A stretch of 26,374 bases of DNA, from positions 1-26,374 of the forward strand of contig CALVVP010000079.1 of NCBI GenBank assembly GCA_944363895.1. Direction: 5' to 3'. The translations under genes were made by a program, and so were the position numbers. Under the pieces are notes generated by a model. It was not told the DNA's origin. It saw nothing but the letters and a program-made list of their open reading frames with translations, and searched no databases. The DNA comes from an uncultured Bacilli bacterium. GTDB taxonomy: Bacteria > Bacillota_I > Bacilli_A > RF39 > UBA660. Below are positions 6,193 to 14,442 of this stretch, piece after piece. How positions within the stretch are numbered: the stretch's first letter is position 1; each line of letters begins with the position of its first letter.

Positions 6193-6690
6193 ATGAAAAA
6201 TTTATACATTGATTTTGACGGCGTAATAATGGATACAATTGGAGTTACTTATGATATGTTAGATCGATTAGAAGTCGATCGTAAAGATCCCGATAAAATG
6301 AAAGAGTTTTATGCCAACTTAAATTGGAAACAATTATTAACTTTAACACCAATTATCAATGATGGTTATAACTGTTTAAAAAAAATATTTGCTTCCAATA
6401 AATTCAATATCGCCATATTAACTCATGTTAATTCATTAGATGAAGCAGTTGCGAAAATAAATCATATCCGAAAATATTTTAAAGATATCACAATTATTCC
6501 GGTTCCAAGAGAAATATCTAAAACCAAGATTTGTTTAAGCAAAGATGCCATATTAATTGATGATTACTCAGGTAATTTAAAGGAATGGGAAAGCGAAGGG
6601 GGAATTGGCGTTCAATTTTCTCGGGATTTAACTAAAGATAAAGGCTTTCCTGTTATTGATAGGCTAGATAAAATTATCGATATGTTTTAA
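6193..6690 (+). CDS. HAD-family 5'(3')-deoxyribonucleotidase-like phosphatase
   Basis: The 165-residue protein begins MKNLYIDFDGVIMDT: Asp7 (nucleophile) and Asp9 (acid/base) of HAD motif I. Motif II is LTHVNS with Thr, motif III includes the Lys in REISKTK, and motif IV is the acidic ILIDDYSGNLKEW. The size and the DFDGV..D and DD....N...W pattern match the NT5C type (cytosolic 5'-deoxynucleotidases), which remove phosphate from deoxynucleoside monophosphates. Expression probably comes from the extended -10 TATAAT at 6172-6177, and AGAGGTGAT precedes the ATG. The next gene begins 21 bp downstream, so the two are likely cotranscribed, although a functional link to MurF is not obvious. Confidence 0.8.
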   Translation: MKNLYIDFDGVIMDTIGVTYDMLDRLEVDRKDPDKMKEFYANLNWKQLLTLTPIINDGYNCLKKIFASNKFNIAILTHVNSLDEAVAKINHIRKYFKDITIIPVPREISKTKICLSKDAILIDDYSGNLKEWESEGGIGVQFSRDLTKDKGFPVIDRLDKIIDMF

Positions 6691-6711
6691 TAAAAGAATG
6701 AGAGGAATATT

Positions 6712-8304
6712 ATGACTTTATTTACTATTGCTTTATTTTTTATGTTAATATTTACGGTAGTCGATTTAAAAAAAGCTTTTCATATGTTGCAACAGAATTG
6801 GTATAATGATGGTGACCGTTATTTAAAATGGATTAATAATAATAGCCGTTTTGTTTTTCTATGGTTTGATTATCTTTATATCTTTATTGCTTTAATTGGT
6901 TATTTTATTAATTATAATATTTTAAGTATTATAATCATTATTTATTATTTAATTATCACTTTTATATTATTAGATAAATATAAAAATGAACAAGTAAAAA
7001 AACCTTTAGTCTTTACTAGTCGAATTAAAAGAATGAGTATCACAATATTTATTTTATATTTAATTCCGATTTTAACTATTTATTTAACCTTTAATCAAGA
7101 TTTAATTTTTATTTATTATTTTGTTATTGGTAGTTTAATTTATTTTAATTATTATATCGTTTATTTAGCTAATATTATCAATAAACCAGTTGAAAAATTA
7201 GTTTATTTATATTACAAAAAGAAAGCAACTAAAAAGTTAAAAACTTTAAACCATATGGAAGTTATTGGTGTAACTGGCAGTTATGGTAAAACAAGTACGA
7301 AAAATATTATTAGTGATATTTTAAACATTAAATATATTGCTTTTCCCACCCCTCAAAACTTCAATACTAATTATGGTTTAATCAGGACAATTAACGAATA
7401 TATCGATAAATATAATGATTATTTTATTGCTGAATTAGGTGCTTTTAGAAAAGGTGATATTAAAAGTCGGGCTAGTATAGTAAAACCTAAATATGGTGTC
7501 TTAACCAAAATAGGAACCGCTCATTTAGATACTTTTGGTTCAATCGAAAATACCACTAAAGCAAAATTTGAACTTATCGAATCATTACCTAGTGATGGCA
7601 TCGCTTTTTTAAATATCGATGATGAATTACAAGTAAATTATAAATTAAAAAATAAAGTAAGAGTAGTTTGGTATGGTTTAAATAAGCAAGCCGATGTTTA
7701 TGCAACTAATATTAAATATTCTAGTGATGGTATGAGTTTTAAAGTTCATTTTAAAAATGATAAAAATTCTTATGATTTTACGACCAAATTATTAGGTGAA
7801 GCAAATGTTTATAACATTTTAGCGGGAATTGCAATAAGTAAAGAATTAGGTTTAAGTATCACCGAACTACAAAAAGGAGTTTTACAAATTAAACCAATTG
7901 AACATCGACTACAAATGCGCAAATATGGTTTAATTACTTATATTGATGATGCTTACAACTCTAATCCCGTTGGTTCAAAAATGGCTTTAGATGTTTTAAA
8001 ACTAATGCCAGGTAAAAAAATAATCATCACACCGGGAATGATTGAAATGGGCGATAAACAATATGAAGTAAATTATAATTTTGGAAAATTGATTGGCAGT
8101 AGTGTCGATTTGGCTATCTTAGTCGGAACTGAACAAACTAAACCAATTCAAGATGGAATTAAAGATTCTAACTTTGATTTAGATAAGTTAATTATTTTAA
8201 ATGATGTTAAAGAAGCAATTGCTATTGCCCAAAATTATTTTAAAAATACCGAAACATATATTTTATTAGAAAATGATTTGCCAGATGTTTTTAATGAGAA
8301 ATAA
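6712..8304 (+). CDS. MurF-like Mur ligase with an N-terminal membrane domain
   Basis: Residues 1 to about 175 form a membrane region with about five hydrophobic helices, replacing the soluble UDP-binding N-domain of ordinary MurF. From residue 186 a Mur ligase core follows: ATP loop GVTGSYGKTSTK, then FPTPQNFNTNYGL, a LGAFRKGDIK motif, KIGTAHLDTFGS, and the C-domain block IEHRLQMRKYGLITYIDDAYNSNP with a late GMIEMGDKQYE. The NFNT..G and DDAYNSNP blocks are typical of MurF, which adds D-Ala-D-Ala to UDP-MurNAc-tripeptide. Either this is the cell's MurF, anchored at the membrane where MraY works, or a related ligase; no other MurF is in the window. ATG at 6712 follows GAGAGGA. Confidence 0.85.
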   Translation: MTLFTIALFFMLIFTVVDLKKAFHMLQQNWYNDGDRYLKWINNNSRFVFLWFDYLYIFIALIGYFINYNILSIIIIIYYLIITFILLDKYKNEQVKKPLVFTSRIKRMSITIFILYLIPILTIYLTFNQDLIFIYYFVIGSLIYFNYYIVYLANIINKPVEKLVYLYYKKKATKKLKTLNHMEVIGVTGSYGKTSTKNIISDILNIKYIAFPTPQNFNTNYGLIRTINEYIDKYNDYFIAELGAFRKGDIKSRASIVKPKYGVLTKIGTAHLDTFGSIENTTKAKFELIESLPSDGIAFLNIDDELQVNYKLKNKVRVVWYGLNKQADVYATNIKYSSDGMSFKVHFKNDKNSYDFTTKLLGEANVYNILAGIAISKELGLSITELQKGVLQIKPIEHRLQMRKYGLITYIDDAYNSNPVGSKMALDVLKLMPGKKIIITPGMIEMGDKQYEVNYNFGKLIGSSVDLAILVGTEQTKPIQDGIKDSNFDLDKLIILNDVKEAIAIAQNYFKNTETYILLENDLPDVFNEK

Positions 8305-8321
8305 AATTTTATTTCTCTTTT
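8296..8321 (+). terminator. Terminator after the MurF-like gene
   Basis: GAGAAATAAAA (8296-8306) is followed directly by its reverse complement (8307-8317) and T residues; allowing a 4-nt loop gives a 9-bp stem. It overlaps the stop codon. Confidence 0.7.
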
Positions 8322-8331
8322 AATTTACCAA

Positions 8332-8371
8332 TTTGACAAATTTTTTAATTTAAAATATAATATTTGACAAA
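8332..8371 (+). repeat. Two TTTGACAAA boxes flanking the Fic promoter core, possible operators
   Basis: TTTGACAAA, an inverted repeat about one base (TTTG-N-CAAA), occurs at 8332-8340 over the -35 box. It recurs at 8363-8371 over the expected transcription start. Both are followed by TTTTT, and their starts are 31 bp apart. The reverse complement TTTGTCAAA occurs at 9192-9200, upstream of the next gene's promoter. The placement would suit a repressor, but AT-rich chance cannot be excluded. Confidence 0.4.
8333..8361 (+). promoter_or_regulatory. Consensus sigma-A promoter of the Fic gene
   Basis: TTGACA (8333-8338), 17-nt spacer, TATAAT (8356-8361), both perfect. The -35 hexamer is part of an imperfectly palindromic motif that recurs just downstream of the -10 (see the repeat at 8332-8371). 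Confidence 0.88.
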
Positions 8372-8391
8372 TTTTTAAAGGGGTGATTATT

Positions 8392-9207
8392 ATGGAAAGT
8401 AGTTTAAGAGATTTTATAATTTTAGTTTTTGAAGGCTATTTAAAAAGAAAAAATGAACATCGTTTATACCAAAAAGATAGTTTAATTCCCGAACAAATTA
8501 TATCAATGTATTATAAAGATAATGAAAATCCACATTTTAAAATACTTTATAATAATTTTAAACGACAATATTTATATAACGAAAGTCGTATTGACGAAAC
8601 TATCTCTGAAGAAGAAAGAAAAGGCTTAATTAAAGTTTATGATTATATAAAAGAATACGATTTTAGTAAACAAAAATTTGATATATTCGTCGAAGCTATG
8701 AAAATTCATATAATGTTATTTTCCGAATGTCCTTATCCAGAATTTGGTGGTAGTTTACGCGACAATACAGCTGTTTTAAAAAATGCAATAGTTGAAGTCC
8801 CACCAGCTGATGAAGCTAAAAGATACTTTCAATCATTTATCGGCATGAAACTACCAGAAGTAGATTTTTCCAATCCTGCTTCTATATTTACTTATATTAA
8901 TGTTTGTATTTATATTACAACGGAATTAATTAGAAATCAACCATTTGCCGATGGTAATAAAAGAACATTTAGATCTTTATTAAATTTAATGTTCAAACAA
9001 TCTAATTTACCGCCTGTTTATGTTAAAACCAAAGAAAGAGAAGAGTATAAAGATGCTTTGACGAAAGCGATGCAAAAAAGAGATTATACATCTTTAAATC
9101 AATTTTATTATTATAAAATCTGTGATTCTATTTATGATTTAGACATTTCTGAAGAATTGAAAAAAGAAGAAAAAGTTTTAGTCAAAAAAACTTTGTCAAA
9201 TAGTTAA
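8392..9207 (+). CDS. Fic/Doc family protein with His-to-Gln in the core motif
   Basis: A 271-residue Fic-fold protein. Fic enzymes transfer AMP or other phosphate-containing groups onto target side chains using a loop HxFx(D/E)GNGRxxR. Here the loop reads QPFADGNKRTFR (Gln183 to Arg194). The catalytic His is Gln and the second Gly is Lys, the latter as in Doc, while Asp187, Asn189 and Arg191 are kept. A flap-like segment is present (AIVEVPPADEA). The N-terminal SRIDET, followed by ISEEER, is where class II Fic proteins carry the inhibitory SxxxE(G/N) helix; it is only partly conserved. ATG at 8392 is preferred over GTG 8383 because GGGG lies at 8380-8383. It has its own strong promoter and no antitoxin-sized neighbour. 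Confidence 0.85.
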   Translation: MESSLRDFIILVFEGYLKRKNEHRLYQKDSLIPEQIISMYYKDNENPHFKILYNNFKRQYLYNESRIDETISEEERKGLIKVYDYIKEYDFSKQKFDIFVEAMKIHIMLFSECPYPEFGGSLRDNTAVLKNAIVEVPPADEAKRYFQSFIGMKLPEVDFSNPASIFTYINVCIYITTELIRNQPFADGNKRTFRSLLNLMFKQSNLPPVYVKTKEREEYKDALTKAMQKRDYTSLNQFYYYKICDSIYDLDISEELKKEEKVLVKKTLSNS

Positions 9208-9216
9208 AAAAGCAAA

Positions 9217-9245
9217 TTGACAACGATATATTATTATGCTATTAT
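9217..9245 (+). promoter_or_regulatory. Promoter of the acyl-adenylating enzyme gene
   Basis: TTGACA (9217-9222), 17-nt spacer, TATTAT (9240-9245) with an upstream TGC (extended -10). Because transcription would start near 9252, the ATG at 9236 cannot be the start codon. Confidence 0.75.
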
Positions 9246-9271
9246 ATTTCCGATGTAAAGGGGATTTTTAT

Positions 9272-11029
9272 ATGATAAAAACAAAAAGTACAGTTATTGA
9301 AAACATTGTAAAACGAAATCAAAACAATTTAAAGGGGATAGCTTTTGAAAGTTTTGGTAGCAAACTAACTTATCAGGAATTTTTTGAATTAGTAGATACT
9401 TTAACTAAAGGATTTATCGAATTAGGCGTTAAAAATGGTGATATTATTACGATGTGTATGGCTGGAACCGTTGATAGTATTGCTCATTTTTATGCCTTAA
9501 ATAGAATTGGGGCAATCACACAATTAGTTAACCCTAATTATTTTAAAGTTAATAGTAAAAAATATATTAATGATACTAATTCAAAATTATTAATTGTTTT
9601 AGACCGTTTTTATCCAATGTTACAAGATGCTATTGCCCAAACTAATATAGAAAAGGTTATGGTATCTTCCATAACTGAACAATCAGCTTTTTTATATAAA
9701 TTACTAGTTAGAAGAAAAGATTTAAAAAAAGAGCAATTAATTTCTGGTGTTGAATATATTACTTATCCGGAATTTAATCGTTTAGGATTAAATTCTCAAA
9801 AAACAATCATTTCACCGGAATTTGTCGAAGCTAAAGAAACAGCTATCGTGTATACTAGTGGTTCAACAGGAAATCCTAAAGGAGTAGTATTAACAAATGA
9901 TGCTTTAAACAATATGATTACAATATATGACGCTAAAAATGGTTTTGGTTCCAAAGTTGGTGACCGAAATTTAGTTTTAATTCCGCCAATGTATGGAACA
10001 AGTTTATGTCATTGTATCAACACGCCTTTAGCATTTGGTTGTACCAATGTAATGCAACCAGTTTATAATCCTCAAACTTTTTTAACCGATTTACAAAAAT
10101 ATCGTCCTAATATCGTCGTTGGTTCCTTAGGTCATTATATTAGTTTGCTGGATAAAGATATTAAAGATGGTAGCTTATCATTTTTAGACATGCCTTTTAC
10201 TGGTGGTGAACCAGTTCCCGAAAAATTAGCTAGACAAATAAATGCTAAAATGCAAAAAGCTGGCGTTAAGGAAGATTTAATTATTGGCTATGGGATGAGT
10301 GAATTTGGAACGATGGCAATGTTTAATATGGATATTGAAAATCGAACTAATGAATCTGGTTTATTAATGCCATTTGTCGAAGCTAAGATAATTGATCCAA
10401 TTACTAATCAACCTGTCGGTATTAATGAAAAAGGTATTCTTAAAATAGCTACACCTTGTATGATGAAAGAGTATATAAATAATCCAAAAGCGAATAAAGA
10501 ATTTTTTGAAATTGATGCATCCGGTAAAATATGGGGTAATACCAACGATATAGCTACCGTCGATGAACAAGGTGTTTATCGTGTTTTAGGAAGAAGTAGT
10601 GATTCTTTTATTGATTCCAAAGGTAATATAATTTATTTGTTTGAAATTGAAAATAAAATAGCTAACAATAAATATGTTAAAGAATGTGAACTAGTACCAC
10701 TAACAGTAAATGGCAAGGTTGTTCCTATTGCTCATATCGTTTTAGAAGAATCGGCTAAACAATTTTCTAAGGATATAATTTCTTTAATTAATTCTGAATG
10801 TATGTTGGAATTTACTAATCCCGAAGCAATTCCTTTTGCTTATAAATTAAGAGATAAATTTCCGACTAGTCCAATCAGTGGTAAAAGAGATTATGAAACT
10901 TTAAAATATGAAACAGATGGCTATCTTCAAGTTACCCAAGAAGGAGTTAATTTAATTTCTATTGATAGTGAAGAAAGCAAAAAAGAAAATGAAATTGAAA
11001 AAGTGAAAAAGCTTAAAATGAATATATAA
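9272..11029 (+). CDS. AMP-dependent synthetase/ligase (acyl-CoA ligase-like)
   Basis: The 585-residue protein is a class I adenylate-forming enzyme. The core motifs in order are TSGSTGNPKG (195-204, phosphate loop), GYGMSEFGTM (A5), the A8 hinge GRSSDSFIDSKGNIIYLFEIE, and a C-terminal SGKRDYETL containing the likely catalytic Lys of A10. Such enzymes activate a carboxylate as acyl-AMP and usually pass it to CoA or a carrier protein. The length and lack of a carrier domain fit an acyl-CoA synthetase, but the substrate is not readable. ATG at 9272 is chosen: AAAGGGG is at 9258-9263, and the upstream ATG lies before the promoter -10. A terminator follows directly. Confidence 0.88.
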   Translation: MIKTKSTVIENIVKRNQNNLKGIAFESFGSKLTYQEFFELVDTLTKGFIELGVKNGDIITMCMAGTVDSIAHFYALNRIGAITQLVNPNYFKVNSKKYINDTNSKLLIVLDRFYPMLQDAIAQTNIEKVMVSSITEQSAFLYKLLVRRKDLKKEQLISGVEYITYPEFNRLGLNSQKTIISPEFVEAKETAIVYTSGSTGNPKGVVLTNDALNNMITIYDAKNGFGSKVGDRNLVLIPPMYGTSLCHCINTPLAFGCTNVMQPVYNPQTFLTDLQKYRPNIVVGSLGHYISLLDKDIKDGSLSFLDMPFTGGEPVPEKLARQINAKMQKAGVKEDLIIGYGMSEFGTMAMFNMDIENRTNESGLLMPFVEAKIIDPITNQPVGINEKGILKIATPCMMKEYINNPKANKEFFEIDASGKIWGNTNDIATVDEQGVYRVLGRSSDSFIDSKGNIIYLFEIENKIANNKYVKECELVPLTVNGKVVPIAHIVLEESAKQFSKDIISLINSECMLEFTNPEAIPFAYKLRDKFPTSPISGKRDYETLKYETDGYLQVTQEGVNLISIDSEESKKENEIEKVKKLKMNI

Positions 11030-11030
11030 A

Positions 11031-11058
11031 GATGATACATATGTATTGTCTTTTTTTT
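11031..11058 (+). terminator. Terminator after the acyl-adenylating enzyme gene
   Basis: Positions 11031-11040 are almost completely complementary to 11041-11050 (two G-U pairs), giving a hairpin with a small loop, followed by eight T. The -35 box of the next promoter is inside its 3' arm. Confidence 0.75.
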
Positions 11059-11073
11059 CTAAAATGATATAAT
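11046..11073 (+). promoter_or_regulatory. Promoter of the hybrid histidine kinase gene
   Basis: TTGTCT (11046-11051), 16-nt spacer, TGA-TATAAT extended -10 (TATAAT 11068-11073). Confidence 0.7.
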
Positions 11074-11100
11074 GTAATTAATAAAATAAGGAGGTAAACA

Positions 11101-13026
11101 ATGACTTTTATCGGTTTTCCCATATCCGCTTTAATCTATATTATAATTTTTTTAATTGTTCATTTTTCTAAAAAAAGAATTAATATTTTTGAAAATAACT
11201 TATTAATTGGATTAATGGTTTTAAATTTAGTTGGCTTAGTTTTAGAATTAAGCTGTTACTATGTAGTAATAAATACAGATACAGATACATTTTTTTCCAT
11301 GTTAATATTAAAATCTTATGTTGCTTATATTGTGACTTTTACATTTGCTTTAAATCTTTACTTGATTTTATTAACTAATAAAAAATACGGTAAAGAAGGT
11401 TTTGATATTGTTAAAAGTTTTAAACATAATTTTCTATTATTCTTATTTCCTTATTTAGTCATGATTGCAATAACTTATCTTTTACCTCTTAATGTTTTTG
11501 ACGAATATGGTTATTATTACACATATGGACCTTCAGTTGACATTTTATTTTTAGTCTCGGCTTCATTAATATCATTCTGGCTAATTAGAAGTATTATTTC
11601 CATTTGGCAAGCTAATAACAAAAATAAACAACAATATGCTATTTTAATTGCCATCATATTATTTGGCTTAATAGGTAGTTTAACGCAATTTGTTGATAAG
11701 AGAATCTTAATTTTAACATCAATGCATACCTTGCTTCTTATAATTATGTACTTTTTTATCGAAAATCCTGATGTTAAATTGATTACGCAATTAGAATTAG
11801 CTAAGAATCAAGCGGAAAAGGCTAATCGGGCTAAATCAGATTTCTTATCAAGTATGTCTCATGAAATCAGAACCCCTTTAAATGCGATCGTGGGTTTTTC
11901 GGAAGATATTGTGACATATAAAGATCAAGTTCCCCAAGAAGTGGTTGAGGATTCTTTAGATATTCAAAATGCTAGTCAAACATTATTAGAAATAATTGGT
12001 AATATTTTAGATATAAATAAAATTGAAGCAGAAAAATTAGAAATAATAAATAATCCTTATAATTTAAGAGAAGAGATTACTAAATTATGCAAAGTGACTG
12101 CTACTAGAATCGGTGAGAAACCAATTGAATTTCATCTTAATATTGCAGAAGATCTACCTTATGAATTAATAGGAGATAAGACTCATCTCAAACAGATTAT
12201 TAATAATTTATTATCTAATGCTATTAAATATACTGAAAAAGGAAGTATCAATTTAAATATAAAATGTATTAATCAAAATGATATTTGCCATTTAATCATT
12301 ACGGTTCAAGATACAGGAAGAGGGATTAAAGCGGAAGATATCAATAAATTATTTACTAAATTTGAAAGACTAGATATTGAAAAAAATTCTACTACCGAAG
12401 GTACGGGATTAGGACTAGCGATTACTAAAAGTTTAGTTGAGATGATGAATGGCAAAATAAATGTGCAAAGTCAATTTGGTCAAGGTTCTATTTTTATCGT
12501 TCAACTACCACAAAAAATTAGTCATAATCAATCTTTAAGTATTTTAAAAAATGAAACCAATCAATTACCTAATTATGGTTATAAAAAAATATTGATTGTC
12601 GATGATAATAAACTAAATATTAAAGTGGCAATTAAGGCTTTAGCTAATTTTGATTTTGTAATCGATGAAGCGGAAAGTGGCATCGAGTGTTTAAATAAAG
12701 TAGCAACAAACAATTATGATTTAATTTTAATGGATATAATGATGCCTGAAATGAGTGGGGAAGAAGTTTTAGCAAAATTAAAAGAAAATCCTAATTTCAA
12801 TACACCGGTTATTGCTTTAACTGCTGATGCTTTATCTGGTGCCAAAGAAAAATATCTAGCTTTAGGATTTGCTGATTATATTGCTAAACCTTTTAGTCGT
12901 GAACAAATTAAAGAAAAATTAGATGTTATTTTTAATAGTATCCCCAAACCAGCTACATATGTTTTTGATGCTAAAACTAATGAAGAATATGTTATTAAAA
13001 ATGGAAAAAGAGAAGATTGTAATTGA
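11101..13026 (+). CDS. 7TM hybrid sensor histidine kinase with C-terminal receiver
   Basis: A 641-residue membrane kinase. Residues 1 to about 220 hold about seven hydrophobic helices, an arrangement like the 7TM sensor region of some Bacillota kinases. A short coiled linker leads to HisKA with SHEIRTPLNAIVGFSE (His254 is the phosphorylation site). The ATPase domain follows, with an N box (QIINNLLSNAIKYT), DTGRGI and GTGLGLAI. A receiver domain starts near 498, with acidic Asp501/Asp502, phosphoacceptor Asp545 (LILMDIMMPEMSG) and Lys596 (IAKPFS). Phosphate would pass from His254 to Asp545 and then presumably through a phosphotransfer protein encoded elsewhere. No DNA-binding regulator adjoins it. 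The ribosome binding site AAGGAGG is perfect. About 35 residues after the receiver match nothing I know. Confidence 0.93.
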   Translation: MTFIGFPISALIYIIIFLIVHFSKKRINIFENNLLIGLMVLNLVGLVLELSCYYVVINTDTDTFFSMLILKSYVAYIVTFTFALNLYLILLTNKKYGKEGFDIVKSFKHNFLLFLFPYLVMIAITYLLPLNVFDEYGYYYTYGPSVDILFLVSASLISFWLIRSIISIWQANNKNKQQYAILIAIILFGLIGSLTQFVDKRILILTSMHTLLLIIMYFFIENPDVKLITQLELAKNQAEKANRAKSDFLSSMSHEIRTPLNAIVGFSEDIVTYKDQVPQEVVEDSLDIQNASQTLLEIIGNILDINKIEAEKLEIINNPYNLREEITKLCKVTATRIGEKPIEFHLNIAEDLPYELIGDKTHLKQIINNLLSNAIKYTEKGSINLNIKCINQNDICHLIITVQDTGRGIKAEDINKLFTKFERLDIEKNSTTEGTGLGLAITKSLVEMMNGKINVQSQFGQGSIFIVQLPQKISHNQSLSILKNETNQLPNYGYKKILIVDDNKLNIKVAIKALANFDFVIDEAESGIECLNKVATNNYDLILMDIMMPEMSGEEVLAKLKENPNFNTPVIALTADALSGAKEKYLALGFADYIAKPFSREQIKEKLDVIFNSIPKPATYVFDAKTNEEYVIKNGKREDCN

Positions 13027-13054
13027 AAAAATCTACTTATTTAGTAGATTTTTT
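13026..13054. terminator. Bidirectional terminator between convergent genes
   Basis: AAAAAATCTAC (13026-13036) pairs with GTAGATTTTTT (13044-13054) around a 7-nt loop. It serves the kinase gene on + and the MurE paralogue on -. Confidence 0.85.
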
Positions 13055-14442
13055 AAATGTTTTTTTACTTCATCTAAATCGCAAAATTCAATGATTTTAT
13101 CTTTTAAGATTTGATAGTTATCACTACCTTTACCAATGATTAAAACAATATCATTTTTATCGGCCATATTAATGGCTTTTTTAATTGCTTCACTGCGATC
13201 TAAAATTATTTCATAATTTTTATAATCAGTTACTTCACTAATTAAATCATGAGCTATATCTAAAGGATTTTCTCCTCTTGGGTCTTGACTAGTGACAATA
13301 GCATAATCACAATTAGTAATTACATTATAACCTTTACTAGGCCTTTTACTTTTATCCCGTTCACCTGGTTCGGAGAAAACGACAATTAATTTATTGTGTT
13401 CTAAACTATTCATAAATTTTAATAATTCACTTATTCCATTAGGTGTATGTGCATAATCGACAATAACTTTAAAATTCTGTCCTAAATCGATATTTTCTAG
13501 TCGGCCACTTACTTTAATATTTTTAATATTTTTAATTAATTCTTTTATATCATAATCTAAACTTACTAAAGCAAGTAAAGCCGCACATAAATTATAAACA
13601 TTAAACATGGCAATTAAAGGACTTGTAATTTCATACTCTTGATTTTGATAAACAATTTTAAATAAAGTTTTATCTTCAAATAACTTAACATCTTTAAAAT
13701 ATAAATCATTATCTTTATTTTTTCCATAGGTAAGGATCTTTTGACAATGTTTACTTACTTCTAAAAAATGTTCATCATCTTTATTTAAAATACAAGGACC
13801 AATGGTATTTTCCAATAATTTACATTTACAAGCAATATAATTTTCTAAGGTTTTATGGGTATTTAAATGCTCTTTAGTAATATTAGTTAAAATACTACAG
13901 TTAAATTTAATCCCATTAACACGGTCGTAATATAAAGCTTCACTTGATACTTCCATACTAACTGTTTTAATATTTTCTTTAACCATATCAGCAAATAAAG
14001 GAATCGTTTTATCTAAACCAGGAGTGGTATTACTAGTTTTTTCTTGATAATGATGATAATTAATTCCATTAGTTCCGATATAAGCACAATCATTAATCAA
14101 TTCGTAAATAATCGTAGCAACAGTAGTTTTACCATCAGTTCCCGTTACCCCAATCATTTGTAATTTAGTCGTTGGATAATCGTAAAATTTATTGATGACA
14201 TCGACAAAAACTTGATTAGGATTATCGACTTTAATAATTGGAACGGCTTTTTTGCCAACTTCATTTTTAACGATAACCGCAGCCGCTCCTTTAGCAATCG
14301 CATCATCGATAAATAAATGACGGTCCATCGTTTTATTATCGATACAAATAAATAAATCACCTTTTTTAATATTAACCGAACTAGTTTTAATACCCGTTAT
14401 TAAAGTGTCATAAGGACAATCAATTAATTCATTTAATTTCAT
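13033..14442 (-). CDS. Divergent MurE paralogue (UDP-MurNAc-dipeptide ligase-like)
   Basis: A full-length 469-residue Mur ligase of MurE type. It has ATP loop GVTGTDGKTT (98-107), SNTTPGL, EVSSEAL, TNITKEHLNTHKTLENY, the Lys of YIACKCKLL (Lys206, equivalent to the carbamylated Lys) and VDYAHTPNGI. MurE adds the third stem-peptide residue. The substrate loop here reads SQDPRGENP (Gln386-Asp-Pro-Arg389) instead of DNPR, the phosphate-side loop reads FSEPGERDKSKRP instead of GCGGDRD, and the C-terminal motif is GKGSDNYQ instead of GKGHE. The GERD form recalls L-lysine-type MurE of staphylococci, while the Arg recalls diaminopimelate types, so the amino acid added is uncertain. Its start codon overlaps the upstream amidase gene by 4 nt. 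A canonical murE lies at 16239. Confidence 0.9.
   Translation of the reverse strand: MKLNELIDCPYDTLITGIKTSSVNIKKGDLFICIDNKTMDRHLFIDDAIAKGAAAVIVKNEVGKKAVPIIKVDNPNQVFVDVINKFYDYPTTKLQMIGVTGTDGKTTVATIIYELINDCAYIGTNGINYHHYQEKTSNTTPGLDKTIPLFADMVKENIKTVSMEVSSEALYYDRVNGIKFNCSILTNITKEHLNTHKTLENYIACKCKLLENTIGPCILNKDDEHFLEVSKHCQKILTYGKNKDNDLYFKDVKLFEDKTLFKIVYQNQEYEITSPLIAMFNVYNLCAALLALVSLDYDIKELIKNIKNIKVSGRLENIDLGQNFKVIVDYAHTPNGISELLKFMNSLEHNKLIVVFSEPGERDKSKRPSKGYNVITNCDYAIVTSQDPRGENPLDIAHDLISEVTDYKNYEIILDRSEAIKKAINMADKNDIVLIIGKGSDNYQILKDKIIEFCDLDEVKKHLKNLLNK

Noticed and set aside
8392..9207. Fic/antitoxin toxin-antitoxin pair
   Set aside because: No small partner gene lies on either side; flanking genes are a Mur ligase and an adenylating enzyme.
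9236..9271. N-terminal extension of the adenylating enzyme from ATG 9236
   Set aside because: It lies before the promoter -10, lacks a ribosome binding site, and AAAGGGG sits before ATG 9272.
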